Shown here: positions 1 to 8,582 of the stretch, one piece after another | How positions within the stretch are numbered: position 1 is the first letter of the stretch | Layout of the letters: each line of letters begins with the position of its first letter | NCBI GenBank assembly: GCA_014379905.1 | Contig: JACMKX010000015.1 | Coordinates: 1-36,549 of the forward strand | Length of the DNA stretch: 36,549 nt | Direction: 5' to 3' | Source of the DNA: Ferruginibacter sp. | Lineage (GTDB): Bacteria > Bacteroidota > Bacteroidia > Chitinophagales > Chitinophagaceae | Position numbers and translations under genes: made by a program | The notes under the pieces: generated by a model | Seen by the model: the letters and a program-made list of their open reading frames with translations, nothing else | Database searches by the model: none | What the model was told of the DNA's origin: nothing

Positions 1-231
1 ATCATGAAAAAATTCGTGCGGGGTTTGTATCATTATGCCTGCACCATCGCCGGTATTATTTTCAGAGCCGCAGGCGCCGCGATGTTCCATATTTTCCAAT
101 ACGGTTAGCGCATCACTTATATGTTGATGAGATTTACGGCCTTTAATGCCGGCCACGAAACCAATGCCGCAGCTATCATGCTCAAAAGCAGGATCGTAAA
201 GACCTTTGTGTATTTTTCTTTCTTGCCCCAT
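1..231 (-). CDS. gltB: Glutamate synthase large subunit, N-terminal part (cut by window edge)
   Basis: The minus strand from an ATG at 231 reads 77 codons without a stop to the window edge. The protein starts with [16 protein letters not shown] and continues with [17 protein letters not shown], which is the classic start of the glutamine amidotransferase (class II, Ntn-hydrolase) domain of glutamate synthase. Cys21 would be the catalytic nucleophile after removal of a 20-residue propeptide. The enzyme moves the amide nitrogen of glutamine onto 2-oxoglutarate to give two glutamates, in the cytoplasm, usually with a GltD partner. The rest, including the FMN and iron-sulfur parts, lies outside the window. 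An open frame on the same strand running to 332 is only an overlapping out-of-frame read. Identity is close to certain; only completeness is unknown. Confidence 0.93.
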   Translation of the reverse strand, partial: MGQERKIHKGLYDPAFEHDSCGIGFVAGIKGRKSHQHISDALTVLENMEHRGACGSENNTGDGAGIMIQTPHEFFHD

Positions 232-285
232 AAACGTTCATTTATTGAAAATGGCAGCAAGCAATCAGACTGAAAATAAGGAATT

Positions 286-302
286 TTTCCGAATTCGGGA
301 AA
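286..302. promoter_or_regulatory. Near-palindrome upstream of gltB
   Basis: The sequence TTTCCGAATTCGGGAAA is an almost perfect palindrome about 55 bp upstream of the gltB start codon. It could be an operator for a nitrogen-responsive repressor, but nothing else supports that. Confidence 0.2.
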
Positions 303-461
303 TCGGTGGATTTGGGTTAGTATACGGTTCATCTTTCAGCTTCGCCTTCGACAAGCCTGTCTGCCGGCCGGCCGGCTCCTGCTGACAGCTTTTTCAGCCT
401 GAGACACTGCGGGATTCAGGAAGTGATTAGCCTGTAGGAGTAGTATGTTACAGCCGGTCTC

Positions 462-500
462 GAAACTACAACAGCTCCTGTAAGGAGCTGTTGTAGTTTC
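462..500. terminator. Perfect 18-bp stem-loop with 3-nt loop
   Basis: Positions 462-479 and 483-500 are exact reverse complements, with GTA as the loop. It lies just 3' of the SET-domain gene (minus strand) and upstream of gltB. No T run follows on either strand, so it is either a non-canonical terminator, a processing or stability hairpin, or a small palindromic repeat. Confidence 0.5.
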
Positions 501-517
501 ATATTACCTGGTGAATA

Positions 518-928
518 TTATTTTTTATAGTTCTCTTTTATTACATCCCAATATTCCTTGCCATAAGCAACCAGGATTTCCTGGCCGGGATCAATATTTT
601 TTGTTGACCTGATAAATACCTTTTTATCTACATGTTCGTAAATAGCATTATTGAGCAGGCCTTTTATTTTGGTTAAGCCCCTGGCATCATTTGCATAACG
701 GGCCAATGCAGCCTTATGCTTACTTGCATTAATTACATGATTGCGGTTGAGGTAATAAATGTAGCCATTCAGCCCTTCTTCATGGTCAACATCTTTCCAG
801 CTGGTTACCTTGCCGGTGTATTCAATTATATAGGTTCCCTTGGGTATAAACGTTTTGCTGAATAAGCCTTTGCCGGAATTGGGCAATGTGGAATCTTTTA
901 CAAAAAGATTCTTTTTATCAAATTTCAA
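518..928 (-). CDS. SET domain-containing protein (putative lysine methyltransferase)
   Basis: This 136-residue protein is a minimal SET domain. It shows the N-terminal GKGLFS turn (residues 19-24), the I-P-K-G-T-x-I-x-E-Y-T-G strand (28-39), an ARYANDA motif (76-82) in the place of the usual R-x-I-N-H-S signature, and the closing DPGQEILVAYGKEYW (113-127). SET enzymes move a methyl group from S-adenosylmethionine to a lysine. The bacterial substrates are mostly unknown. The weak match to the N-H motif (N80-D81 here) may affect cofactor binding. It has no signal peptide, so it acts in the cytoplasm. It stands alone between gltB and a VOC gene, with a strong hairpin just after its stop codon. 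Confidence 0.82.
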   Translation of the reverse strand: MKFDKKNLFVKDSTLPNSGKGLFSKTFIPKGTYIIEYTGKVTSWKDVDHEEGLNGYIYYLNRNHVINASKHKAALARYANDARGLTKIKGLLNNAIYEHVDKKVFIRSTKNIDPGQEILVAYGKEYWDVIKENYKK

Positions 929-1077
929 AATGAGTGAATGTTAAGTGAATGGCTAAAATAGGGCATTTAGAAGTAATCAAAAGAAAAATTAATTCATCCG
1001 ATTACTAATGTGAAGAGACCTTATAAAAATTAATGAAATGGCTGGCCATGCTATATAAGGTGGCCGGCCTCTGATAA

Positions 1078-1518
1078 TTATACTTTTTCCCCACAATTAA
1101 ACATCCACTGCACACCAAACTGGTCTGTGCAACTTCCAAAGTAATCGCCCCAGAACATATCCTGCAGATCCATTTCTACTTTACCAGCGGCAGATAATTT
1201 ATCAAAAAGTTCTTTGGTCTCTTTTCGTTTATCCGGCTGCAGGTTGATATAACTGTTATTGCCAAAATTTACTTTAAAACCCATCGATTCGGGAGCATCG
1301 GTGCCCATAAGACTATGTACTCCGAGAATTTTTAACTCCACATGCATCACAAGGTTTTTATCTTCTTCTGCCATAGGTGGCTGATCGGGTGAGGCAGGAA
1401 TATCTCCAAAACGCATGATACCGTTTCCAAAGAATTCGCCACCAAACACTGATTTGTAAAAATTGAATCCCGCTTCTGTGTTGCTTGGAAAATTTAGATA
1501 AGTGCTAACGCTTGCCAT
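1078..1518 (-). CDS. VOC family protein, PhnB-like
   Basis: The 146-residue protein has the layout of the PhnB / 3-demethylubiquinone-methyltransferase-like branch of the vicinal oxygen chelate fold. It has an N-terminal Y-L-N-F-P-S-N-T-E-A-x-x-F-Y motif, the typical MRFGDIP and MGTDAP segments, and the C-terminal DMFWGDYFGSCTDQFGVQW (about residues 120-138). Members are small cytoplasmic proteins, often annotated as glyoxalase-like, and most have no proven substrate. The length is typical. A perfect TAnnTTTG box (1551-1558) lies about 33 bp upstream of the start codon and supports the chosen start. Confidence 0.85.
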   Translation of the reverse strand: MASVSTYLNFPSNTEAGFNFYKSVFGGEFFGNGIMRFGDIPASPDQPPMAEEDKNLVMHVELKILGVHSLMGTDAPESMGFKVNFGNNSYINLQPDKRKETKELFDKLSAAGKVEMDLQDMFWGDYFGSCTDQFGVQWMFNCGEKV

Positions 1519-1550
1519 TGTTTATATTTTTCGGTTTACAATAGATGTAT

Positions 1551-1558
1551 CAAATTTA
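1551..1558 (-). promoter_or_regulatory. Candidate -7 box (TAAATTTG) of the VOC gene
   Basis: On the minus strand the bases read TAAATTTG, an exact match to the Bacteroidota -7 consensus TAnnTTTG. Transcription would start near 1545, giving a leader of about 27 bases. No clear TTG -33 box sits at the usual distance. Confidence 0.4.
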
Positions 1559-1689
1559 CGTGCCAAAAAGATTTTCGGGGTAGCATAATCCGACAATAAA
1601 AAAGGCAAATGCGCCAACATCCTGGCAATTTTCACACTTTATTTTGTTGTATAAAAAATCATTATCTGTTATTTTGCGGAAAGTATAAC

Positions 1690-2472
1690 ATGAAAAAATA
1701 GTTACCTTTTTTTGCAGTTTTATTGTTGCAGACCAGTTGCATGACACCCGGGATCGCTCTCGACGGGCAAGGATTTACTGAAATGCCGGTAAAAGGCAGG
1801 AACGGTTTTTTTATTAATCAAAAACTTTCTTTCGGAGATTTTAAAACGACTGCTGTTAAACGTTCGTGGACGAAAGGAAATACCACCCGTTCAGGGTTGA
1901 GTATAGGTGCCCCGGGGATGCCCGACTACCAGAATATTATCAGCATGGAGTATACCAAAAGAAAACAGGCGGTAAACTTTGGACTGACTGACGGGATCAA
2001 TAACAGCGAAGTAAGATGTGTAACAAAATTTAGCAGCGATGACCTTATTGTAGGGAATAATGAAAGCAGTTTACCCAATATAATTATTGCCCTGGCCCGC
2101 GGCCTGCGAAGTACCAATACTTTCTATGTACAGTTGTTTACCAACAATGAAATAAAACCCTGGCATTTATTACTCGACAATAATGCTGTACAGGCTGATG
2201 CAAAATCTTATACAGGGAAACTGGTAAAGGACGATGATAATTATTACACGATCGTACCTGTAAATAAAATGCTTGATAAGAGAGGAGAAGCCCGGAATAT
2301 CCTGTTTGGCAGCATTGGACTTGACCTGAGGAACAAAGAAAATAAATCCGTAGCCACGGTTTCTTTTTTAGATAAAGGAAAAGTTTACCTGAATACAACA
2401 GATAAACAGGAAGCTTTTGTACTGGCTAATATCTGCGCTGCATTATTACTGCAGGAGCAAATAGATAAATAA
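1690..2472 (+). CDS. Lipoprotein of unknown function with an in-frame TAG at codon 4
   Basis: Starting at ATG 1690, the frame reads Met-Lys-Lys-TAG (1699-1701) and then continues, with no other stop, through LPFFAVLLLQTSC and about 245 further residues. MKK plus a hydrophobic stretch ending in LQTSC is a typical lipoprotein signal with lipobox Cys17. The amber codon therefore interrupts an otherwise normal export signal. Translation could restart at TTG 1720 or 1723, or at ATG 1738, but then the signal peptide would be lost or shortened. The mature protein (GFTEMPVKGRNGFFINQKLSF and onward) matches no family that I recognise and looks like a beta-rich periplasmic protein. The stop is either a real inactivating mutation or a base error. 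Confidence 0.6.
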
Positions 2473-2540
2473 CCAGCCATATAATTTTTTGCAATGCTGT
2501 AACCCCGCAACTTAACTTCATGGTATCAATATTGCCTGTA

Positions 2541-3047
2541 ATGAAAATAAAGTTTCTTTTATTACTTATGTTATTAGTAGCGGTTAATTGCTGGGGACAG
2601 GACACGACCGGTATTAAGCAATTCTATTTTTTGCAGGGAATATGGAAAGGAACAGGGTGGACTATTAACGAAAATAAAAAGGAGTATTTTTCGGAAACAG
2701 AAACGGGAAGCATAAAACTTAGCGGCACTGCTATACAACTGGAAGCTTACGGCAAAGCTATAGACGATTCTGCAAAAATTATAAATGATGCCTTGGGTAT
2801 TATAAAATATAATTTCAAAAAGCAACGCTATGAATTAAATATTTACCAGGCAGACGGATCATTTGTGGTTGCTGATGTAAAATTACTTAGTCCTGGAGAA
2901 CTGGAATGGAGCCTCAAAATTTCAGCGTCCTATAAAGTAAAGTACATCATCAGGGTAACAGGTAATAAATGGTACGAAGCAGGTTATAAATCCCTGGATG
3001 GAATAACCTGGCAACAACATTTTGAAATGAACCTTATGAAAGAATGA
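2541..3047 (+). CDS. Secreted DUF1579/lipocalin-like protein
   Basis: The start at 2541 is chosen because the protein then opens with a clean signal peptide (MKIKFLLLLMLLVAVNCWGQ); an in-frame ATG at 2520 would only add seven residues. The mature part of about 150 residues begins with the FYFLQGIWKGTGW motif, which resembles the start of DUF1579 and other lipocalin-like barrel proteins. Repeated alternating hydrophobic and charged residues point to an all-beta fold. The function is unknown; a small-molecule or lipid-binding periplasmic barrel is likely. It follows the unknown lipoprotein gene at about 70 bp on the same strand and may be co-transcribed with it. Confidence 0.65.
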   Translation: MKIKFLLLLMLLVAVNCWGQDTTGIKQFYFLQGIWKGTGWTINENKKEYFSETETGSIKLSGTAIQLEAYGKAIDDSAKIINDALGIIKYNFKKQRYELNIYQADGSFVVADVKLLSPGELEWSLKISASYKVKYIIRVTGNKWYEAGYKSLDGITWQQHFEMNLMKE

Positions 3048-3125
3048 TCAGCGCTGATGTGTTATAATAACAGGTAAAATTTTACATCAGCTTTTTCTTG
3101 TCCCTGACTGCCGACCTGTAGCGGC

Positions 3126-3674
3126 TCAACCGGCAAACCGCGACATAAACATATACCAGTTCCATTCCCAGTTTTGGCCAGCATCGGCCGATGAGGCCTG
3201 GCTCCAGACCGGATTTTCGGGGTCTCTTGCATCCCAGCGAAAAACAACCAGGATGTTTTTTTTATTAAAAATATCCTTTGTAAAAAAATGACCCACATTA
3301 TTTTCAAATGAACCCAGTACCGGCGGGTCTAGTTTTCCTAAGTTGGAATCAGCCCAATAGATACTCCACAACTTTGTGTGGGGATCAAAAAGCCTTAAGG
3401 TCATTCCTTCAAATGGAACGCCGTCAAAGCTGGTGAGGAAATTATCGATGTTACCTGTTCCATTCAATATGCGATACATTTCCTGTGTGGATTCAAATTC
3501 TATCCATTCTGTACAATGGTCCAACCTCGTTTTTAGTTTTTTATTCCGCAGTTTCCACTTGCCTTCAAAGAAATCGAAATCATGTTTCGAAGATCCGGGT
3601 GAAGGGATAATAATTAATTCGCCTGCATTATCGAAGTTCACCGGCGGGATAATAAGTGAATCCTGTTCTTTCAT
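3126..3674 (-). CDS. DUF1579-like lipocalin-type protein
   Basis: The 182-residue protein lacks a signal peptide. It carries KHDFDFFEGKWKLRNKKL (about residues 30-47), then W-I-E-F-E-S and an ILNGTGNIDNF motif, and later LRLFDPHTKLWSIYWAD. This is the pattern of the DUF1579-like family, predicted calycin barrels of unknown ligand. The gene starts only 11 bp after the restored stop codon of a frameshifted lipoprotein gene upstream (3685), so the two probably formed one transcription unit. The ligand and role are not known. Confidence 0.7.
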   Translation of the reverse strand: MKEQDSLIIPPVNFDNAGELIIIPSPGSSKHDFDFFEGKWKLRNKKLKTRLDHCTEWIEFESTQEMYRILNGTGNIDNFLTSFDGVPFEGMTLRLFDPHTKLWSIYWADSNLGKLDPPVLGSFENNVGHFFTKDIFNKKNILVVFRWDARDPENPVWSQASSADAGQNWEWNWYMFMSRFAG

Positions 3675-3684
3675 TCTTTATATT

Positions 3685-4121
3685 TTACCAGGTTAGTAAT
3701 TCCATTGGGCTGGCCGGCCTGCAATTGTTCAGTTTGTAAACATCTCCGGATAGCCCGATTTTTTTGTCTGCATTGGTGGTTGCCTGCACCCTGTAATAGT
3801 ATTTTATAAAACTGCCTGCTGCCGCGTTACCGGGGAAGTAAAACCCTGGCCTGCTGCACTGCTGGTAAATATTACCGCGTTGTTTTGGTCATGCAAAGTA
3901 AAAGTGAAAGAAGCGATATTGGCTAACAATGGTCTTATGTTTTCATTCAATCCATCTGCATTGGGAATGAAGGCAGTGGGCATATACACCCTGCCGTTAT
4001 CGCCGCTGCCAGCTGTGTCAGTAATCAAACCCTCACAATGAACAGGTGCCGGATCATCGTCAGATTTAGAACAAGCAAAGAATATCAAACAGGTGAAAGC
4101 GAATAATAACCTTTTTTTCAT
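3685..4121 (-). pseudogene. CHU_C-type (gliding motility-associated) lipoprotein, frameshifted
   Basis: The frame from ATG 4121 gives a lipoprotein (MKKRLLFAFTCLIFFACSK, lipobox Cys17) with VYMPTAFIPNADGLNENIRP, the start of the gliding motility-associated / CHU_C domain (P-x-A-F-x-P-N-x-D-G-x-N). It stops early at 3804. If one base is added in the C4 run (plus-strand G run 3832-3835), the frame continues as PGNAAAGSFIKYYYRVQAT and on to a stop at 3685, which is what the end of this domain should look like. The complete protein would have about 145 residues. The lesion is a one-base deletion in a homopolymer, so a sequencing error is possible. Confidence 0.75.
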
Positions 4122-4402
4122 TTCTCAGGTTAATTTGATTGTAGCGTAAATCTAATGATTTATATAATATTGCGATCTTCCGGAAACTTTTCCGCACTAA
4201 TGAGGGCTGATCCACTTAAAAAAGGGGCTGTAAAACAACAAGGGACACTTTTTTTGGAAACATTTCTGTGTACGCAAATGCCTGGTTTTAAAAGTTGTGG
4301 AACCCGGCTGTTAAAAATGCGCCTCATTGTTCCTACAGTTGGCTTCATTTTTGTTAAAAGCAATGATACCCCTATTATTTTATCATTATTTAAGCATCCA
4401 AT

Positions 4403-5746
4403 ATGAGATCGGCAAAAACCATTTTTTTAGCAGTATTACTGTTGGCTTTATTACAGGTAGAAGAGGCCGGGGCGCAGGTTCAAACAGCCCGTTTCACTTC
4501 TATGGTTCCGCATACCAATGCCTATTACGAATATGTTCCGGAAGGTTACCCGGAGCCCAATAAAAAATATCCGCTCCTTATTTTTTTACATGGTTTGGGT
4601 GAAACAGGTCCCGGTACTGCAGCCAGTTTGCCTGCAGTTTTAAGAAACGGTCCTCCAAAACTCATCAACGAAGGAAAATTCCCTAAAAGTTTTACTGTTA
4701 ATAATGTCAATTACAAGTTTCTTGTTATCTCGCCACAGTTCAATGAATGGCCAACAGAAAATGATGTAGACAATATTATAGATTACCTTATTGCCCATTA
4801 TCCTGTTGACATCAACCGGGTATATTTAACAGGTTTAAGTATGGGGGGCGGTACCGTATGGAATTATTCAGGAAATGATATCAGCCATGCAACCAGGGTG
4901 GCAGGCATTGTACCAGTTTGTGGCGCTGGTTATCCTTACCAGTCTCATGCCAGGACAATGGCTTCTGCAAATTTACCTGTATGGGCCACCCACAACAGCA
5001 TTGATGGAACGGTTCCGCCCTATTACACAATTGACTATGTAAACCTTATTAATACGGCCCCTGTGCCACCCAATCCGCTGGCAAAAAAAACAATCTTTAC
5101 CGTTCCTTCCAACAACCATGATGCGTGGTCGAGGACATACGATACTTCCTTCAGGGAAAATGGTTTAAATGTGTATGAATGGATGTTGCAGTACCGAAGG
5201 TTCTTAACGGTGCTACCTGTAACAGGGCTTAATTTAAATGCAGCGCTTATCAATAATAAAGTGGCATTGCAATGGCTTACAGCAGGAGAAGTAAATGTAT
5301 TGGATTTTACTGTTCAAAGAAGTGCCGACGGTATAGCCTACAATGATATTGCAACTTTAAATAGTACTGGTGTAAATGGGGCAGGAGCTTCTTACGTATA
5401 CCAGGATATAAACCCGCCCGCGGGAATAACATATTACAGGATAAAGGTTCAGGATACAAACGGGGATAAAACTTTTAGTGATGTAAAAACGGTAGATATA
5501 AGGAAAGGTAGCAGCATAAACATTTATCCAAACCCGGCAAGCAGGGAGTTGAAAATACTATCCACATCAACATTCAATAACAGTATCATTCAAATTAGCA
5601 ATACAGCAGGGCAGGTGGTACTTACGAAAAGACTTAACGGTAATGCTCCCTACACGTTTGATATAGCAACATTACCTGCAGGTACTTACTATGCAATTAT
5701 TGATGATAAAAAGGGCAAACAGCAATTCAGTTTTGTAAAAAGATAA
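4403..5746 (+). CDS. Secreted alpha/beta-hydrolase esterase with T9SS sorting domain
   Basis: The 447-residue protein has a signal peptide (1-24) and an esterase domain of the PHB-depolymerase / carbohydrate esterase family 1 type (about 40-265). The catalytic triad is visible: Ser146 in GLSMG, Asp201 in NSIDGTVP and His239 in NNHDAW, with the oxyanion segment FLHGLGETG (61-69). Residues 275-367 form a fibronectin-like linker. The last about 75 residues (INIYPNPASRELKI to LPAGTYYAIID and FSFVKR) are a type A T9SS C-terminal sorting signal, so the enzyme should be exported through the type IX system and anchored or released at the cell surface. Its substrate may be a polysaccharide ester or polyester. 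It is transcribed alone and ends 7 bp from the convergent next gene. Confidence 0.88.
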   Translation: MRSAKTIFLAVLLLALLQVEEAGAQVQTARFTSMVPHTNAYYEYVPEGYPEPNKKYPLLIFLHGLGETGPGTAASLPAVLRNGPPKLINEGKFPKSFTVNNVNYKFLVISPQFNEWPTENDVDNIIDYLIAHYPVDINRVYLTGLSMGGGTVWNYSGNDISHATRVAGIVPVCGAGYPYQSHARTMASANLPVWATHNSIDGTVPPYYTIDYVNLINTAPVPPNPLAKKTIFTVPSNNHDAWSRTYDTSFRENGLNVYEWMLQYRRFLTVLPVTGLNLNAALINNKVALQWLTAGEVNVLDFTVQRSADGIAYNDIATLNSTGVNGAGASYVYQDINPPAGITYYRIKVQDTNGDKTFSDVKTVDIRKGSSINIYPNPASRELKILSTSTFNNSIIQISNTAGQVVLTKRLNGNAPYTFDIATLPAGTYYAIIDDKKGKQQFSFVKR

Positions 5747-5752
5747 CGGAGG

Positions 5753-6190
5753 TTATTTGGGCAAAGGTCCTTCCCACAGTACCTGCTCTATCATCCATTT
5801 ATTATCCTGCTTTGATAACAAGACATAATCAATGCCCCACCAGGCAATAACTTTTGCAGCGGCAATTGTGTGGCCAATATCTAATATTGTTATTGTTTTC
5901 GGCGAGCCAGGTTTTGCAAAATGTTTTTTTTCTAAAACGCCGGTGGCATAATCCATCGCCTGGCGGTAGGTCATGTTTCCATCAGGACCATATTTACCCG
6001 TTTTGTTATCTTTCCAATAGCCAAATTTATACAAGGAGGGTTTTAAACTTTGTATCAGTTTAGTGGTATCTCCTTCATAAAAACCTTCGATGTAATTAAG
6101 ACATGCAAGGGTTATGTGTTCCTTATCCTTTTGGGCCGAAACAGTTTTTGTAAAAGAACAAATTGCCAGCAGCAGTATATATATCTTCAT
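5753..6190 (-). CDS. Secreted NTF2-like protein, lumazine-binding-like family
   Basis: A signal peptide (MKIYILLLAICSFTKTVSAQ) is followed by about 125 residues. The segment ITLACLNYIEGFYEGD is the hallmark of the putative lumazine-binding branch of NTF2-like proteins, and the ending WMIEQVLWEGP fits the closing strand of that fold. These are small cone-shaped periplasmic proteins, many without known ligand; the family name does not prove lumazine binding. The gene converges with the esterase gene with only 6 bp between stops. No partner gene is apparent. Confidence 0.78.
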   Translation of the reverse strand: MKIYILLLAICSFTKTVSAQKDKEHITLACLNYIEGFYEGDTTKLIQSLKPSLYKFGYWKDNKTGKYGPDGNMTYRQAMDYATGVLEKKHFAKPGSPKTITILDIGHTIAAAKVIAWWGIDYVLLSKQDNKWMIEQVLWEGPLPK

Positions 6191-6256
6191 TTTTTTTATT
6201 GATGCGTAGTTAAATATACCCTACAACACAACAGGACATCAGCCACCCGTATAATA

Positions 6257-6288
6257 ATATCCCTGTCCGAAAATGCGGGCAGGGATAT
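6257..6288. terminator. Stem-loop 3' of the DUF4397 gene
   Basis: Arms 6257-6269 and 6276-6288 pair over 13 bp with one G-T wobble, around a 6-base loop. A T-rich stretch follows on the plus strand. It is the second of two hairpins in this intergenic region. Confidence 0.5.
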
Positions 6289-6318
6289 TTCCTTTATTTG
6301 AGAAAGTGTACCTATAAA

Positions 6319-6350
6319 AACGCACCGGGTGTAAACCGGTGCGTTCTCTT
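6319..6350 (-). terminator. Intrinsic terminator of the DUF4397 gene
   Basis: A perfect 10-bp G+C-rich stem (6319-6328 with 6336-6345) has a 7-base loop. Read on the minus strand it is followed by TTTTTAT, and on the plus strand by CTCTTTTTATT, so it could work in both directions. It lies 20 bp after the stop of the DUF4397 gene. Confidence 0.75.
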
Positions 6351-6364
6351 TTTATTGATAAATT

Positions 6365-7078
6365 TTAATTGGAAGCTATACCGTTTTCAATAACCTTCAC
6401 CTGCACCTGCAGGGCAGGATCTGTAGCCCCCGGCTGCCCAACAAATAATATTGTGTAAATTTTATTTTCTGCCATTGTAAGTGTGCGGGTGGCACCAAAC
6501 TCCCCCGAAGATACTGCTGCGTTTACACTTCCTGCATCAACCTGCCTGAAACCGGATACCCCACCAAAGGTTGTTTCTTCAGTAGTGCCCGCGAGTGTTA
6601 CAGTAGGGGTGGCTGCAGTATCTGTAACCCCATTAATATAACGTACCCAGGCTTTGCCTGCTACAGGCGCAACAGCACTGTAATCATCCTTCACTACTAT
6701 ATTACGGTATTGCCCTGTTGTTCCTACAACAAATGCAGAATAATAAGCACTGTCTGTGTAGGTATTTGTAGCAGTAGCGATGGTAGTCCCGTTATTAAAG
6801 TCAAAAGAACGCAACTCACGGCTACCCGGGTATATAGGAAGATAGCGGCCGCTGTAATTAGTATAACCCAAGGCGGGGGTGCCTAACTGGTTTCCGGAAA
6901 GTGTAAATCCAACCGCAGGTTTATCGGGTGCAAGGTTTACCAGCATTAACTGGGCTGTTGGTGGGTAAACAAAATCATTACCGTCATTTTTAGAACATGC
7001 TGATAATAACACCGCACAAAATGCAAGGCCTAAAATTGTAAGCCGGGAAAATCCGGCAATATTGAACATTTTTTTCAT
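6365..7078 (-). CDS. DUF4397 domain-containing lipoprotein
   Basis: The 237-residue protein has a lipoprotein signal with LLSACSK (lipobox Cys28). The mature part starts with QLMLVNLAPDKPAVGFTLSG and holds PIYPGSRELRSF and a WVRYINGVTDTAATPTVTLAG segment. This is the repeated 'in-name-of-metal-free' immunoglobulin-like pattern of DUF4397, found in many Bacteroidota outer-surface lipoproteins of unknown function. The mature protein probably has two beta-sandwich repeats. It is a single-gene unit with its own terminator. Confidence 0.82.
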   Translation of the reverse strand: MKKMFNIAGFSRLTILGLAFCAVLLSACSKNDGNDFVYPPTAQLMLVNLAPDKPAVGFTLSGNQLGTPALGYTNYSGRYLPIYPGSRELRSFDFNNGTTIATATNTYTDSAYYSAFVVGTTGQYRNIVVKDDYSAVAPVAGKAWVRYINGVTDTAATPTVTLAGTTEETTFGGVSGFRQVDAGSVNAAVSSGEFGATRTLTMAENKIYTILFVGQPGATDPALQVQVKVIENGIASN

Positions 7079-7239
7079 CTGGTAATTTTCTTTTTATGAT
7101 TATAAAATATACACCAGCAAGGGGAAAAAATAATGCCATAACAAGTGTTTTGAAAGTTAAAAAAACCAGGGTAAATTCTTTTAACAGTTCAAACACTCAT
7201 CTTATTTTTTTGTTCCATACAATTTTTTTGTATGTTGTT

Positions 7240-7956
7240 TTAGCCGATGGCGTAAGTGACTATTAAGGGAACATGATCGCTGTATTGTTTCCAGAATTCA
7301 TATTCGCCTACTTCTACGCTTACAATTGTATCAGCTATGTCTTTTGAGGCAAAACAATAATCCAGGTGATAAGGTTTGTTTTGGTGCCGGTATAGATAAA
7401 ACGTTGGATGAGATTCCTTTCCCTGTATTTGCTGATGGTGGAGATGGTAACAACTAAAAATTCCTTTCTCTTCGAGCGCCTTAACAACGTTAGAATGATT
7501 GCCAGCACGGTATTTTCTATCCCAGATAGTATTGCTGTTAAAGTCGCCTGCGAGGATGGTTTGTTTATTGCGTAGTTTTTTATCGTAATGATGTATGGCT
7601 TTCCAAACCTGCTCCACATATTGCCCGTCAGGATCTGCCGGATTATTTGCCCATACAGCATAGAGCGTAAAATCAAGCTGCCCGCCTTTAACTGCAACAG
7701 GAATGATCATTTTAAGATCAGGATTATGATTTCGTTTTAGTTTAAAGCTGTAATGGCTGTAAGAAAAAATTCCCAGGCCTTTATTAGGATTATTGCCAAA
7801 CCAAAGTACGGCTGTTGGTTTTTTAGTATCACTGTCGAACTTTAATTTATCAGGATGTTCGCACTCCGGAACAATTAGTATATCAGGGTTATGTGCAAGA
7901 ATGAGTGCTGCTTTTTTCCTGAACGCCATATTGCAATTCCATGTTATGATCTTCAT
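7240..7956 (-). CDS. Endonuclease/exonuclease/phosphatase (EEP) family protein
   Basis: The 238-residue protein shows all landmarks of the EEP (DNase I-like) fold. These are TWNCN with Asn7, the metal-binding Glu31 in VPECE, AGDFNS with Asp138 and Asn140, HLDY with Asp199, and the closing SDHVP with Asp227-His228. It has no signal peptide, so it acts inside the cell. EEP enzymes cut phosphodiester or phosphomonoester bonds with Mg2+, in substrates from DNA to inositol phosphates. The substrate cannot be read from sequence; it is shorter than AP endonucleases and lacks obvious DNA-binding loops. The next gene upstream (7983) is on the same strand, 26 bp away. Confidence 0.88.
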   Translation of the reverse strand: MKIITWNCNMAFRKKAALILAHNPDILIVPECEHPDKLKFDSDTKKPTAVLWFGNNPNKGLGIFSYSHYSFKLKRNHNPDLKMIIPVAVKGGQLDFTLYAVWANNPADPDGQYVEQVWKAIHHYDKKLRNKQTILAGDFNSNTIWDRKYRAGNHSNVVKALEEKGIFSCYHLHHQQIQGKESHPTFYLYRHQNKPYHLDYCFASKDIADTIVSVEVGEYEFWKQYSDHVPLIVTYAIG

Positions 7957-7982
7957 GAAGAAAGCGTTGTTAGCAATGTATT

Positions 7983-8582
7983 TTATTGTGGGCAGTTGAG
8001 CTTTACAGCGTATTTGCTCCAGTTATCGTAAACATCTATGCGAATGGCTGTACTTCCATGTAAAGATATCCAGCTGAATTTTATATAAGCCAGGTCTTTT
8101 TTAGGAATTTTTAATTCGTAATAATAATATCCGCCCAATGATTTGCTGTCACAACTTTTTAGCAATGTTGCTTTAAAGGATTTGTTGCCAAATAAACTAT
8201 CAATGGTATAATGTGTTTTAAATGCTGTTGAATTTGAACTAAGGATGCTGAAGGAAGCATATCCCATTCGTGGTCCTTTGAGCATAACATTCCATTTTAC
8301 CGGTTCCGTTCCTGTTAGGAAAGTTTTCCCTTTTATACTGATATCTGCAGTACCCCGGCGATAGAAATTTATACTGGTATCATAGCTCATCTCTACTTTA
8401 TCAGCATTCCATTTTACCGGGTATTTTTTTGGCTTGCCAACCGCCCAGTCACCTACATTTTCATAACCGGTGCTATCGTAGAGCAGTTTTTTTACGATGT
8501 CATACAATTCTGTTTTGGGAGTTTGTGCCGATGCCGCAATAAATAACCCTGTTGAGAGTATAAGAAGCAGTATTTTTTTCAT
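7983..8582 (-). CDS. Secreted protein of unknown function
   Basis: The 199-residue protein has a signal peptide (MKKILLLILSTGLFIAASAQ) and then a soluble domain rich in Tyr, Lys and Ser. I do not recognise a family. The C-terminal part (YYYYELKIPKKDLAYIKF, SWISLHGSTAIRIDVYDNW) alternates hydrophobic residues like beta strands. It is probably periplasmic or secreted. The gene runs into the EEP gene with a 26 bp gap, so they may be co-transcribed. Confidence 0.7.
   Translation of the reverse strand: MKKILLLILSTGLFIAASAQTPKTELYDIVKKLLYDSTGYENVGDWAVGKPKKYPVKWNADKVEMSYDTSINFYRRGTADISIKGKTFLTGTEPVKWNVMLKGPRMGYASFSILSSNSTAFKTHYTIDSLFGNKSFKATLLKSCDSKSLGGYYYYELKIPKKDLAYIKFSWISLHGSTAIRIDVYDNWSKYAVKLNCPQ

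Noticed and set aside
117..332. 71-codon frame overlapping the start of gltB
   Set aside because: It is out of frame with the clear glutamate synthase reading and has no family signal.
4155..4406. Open frames on both strands between the CHU_C-type lipoprotein and the esterase gene
   Set aside because: Short, low in coding character and overlapping each other; treated as intergenic.
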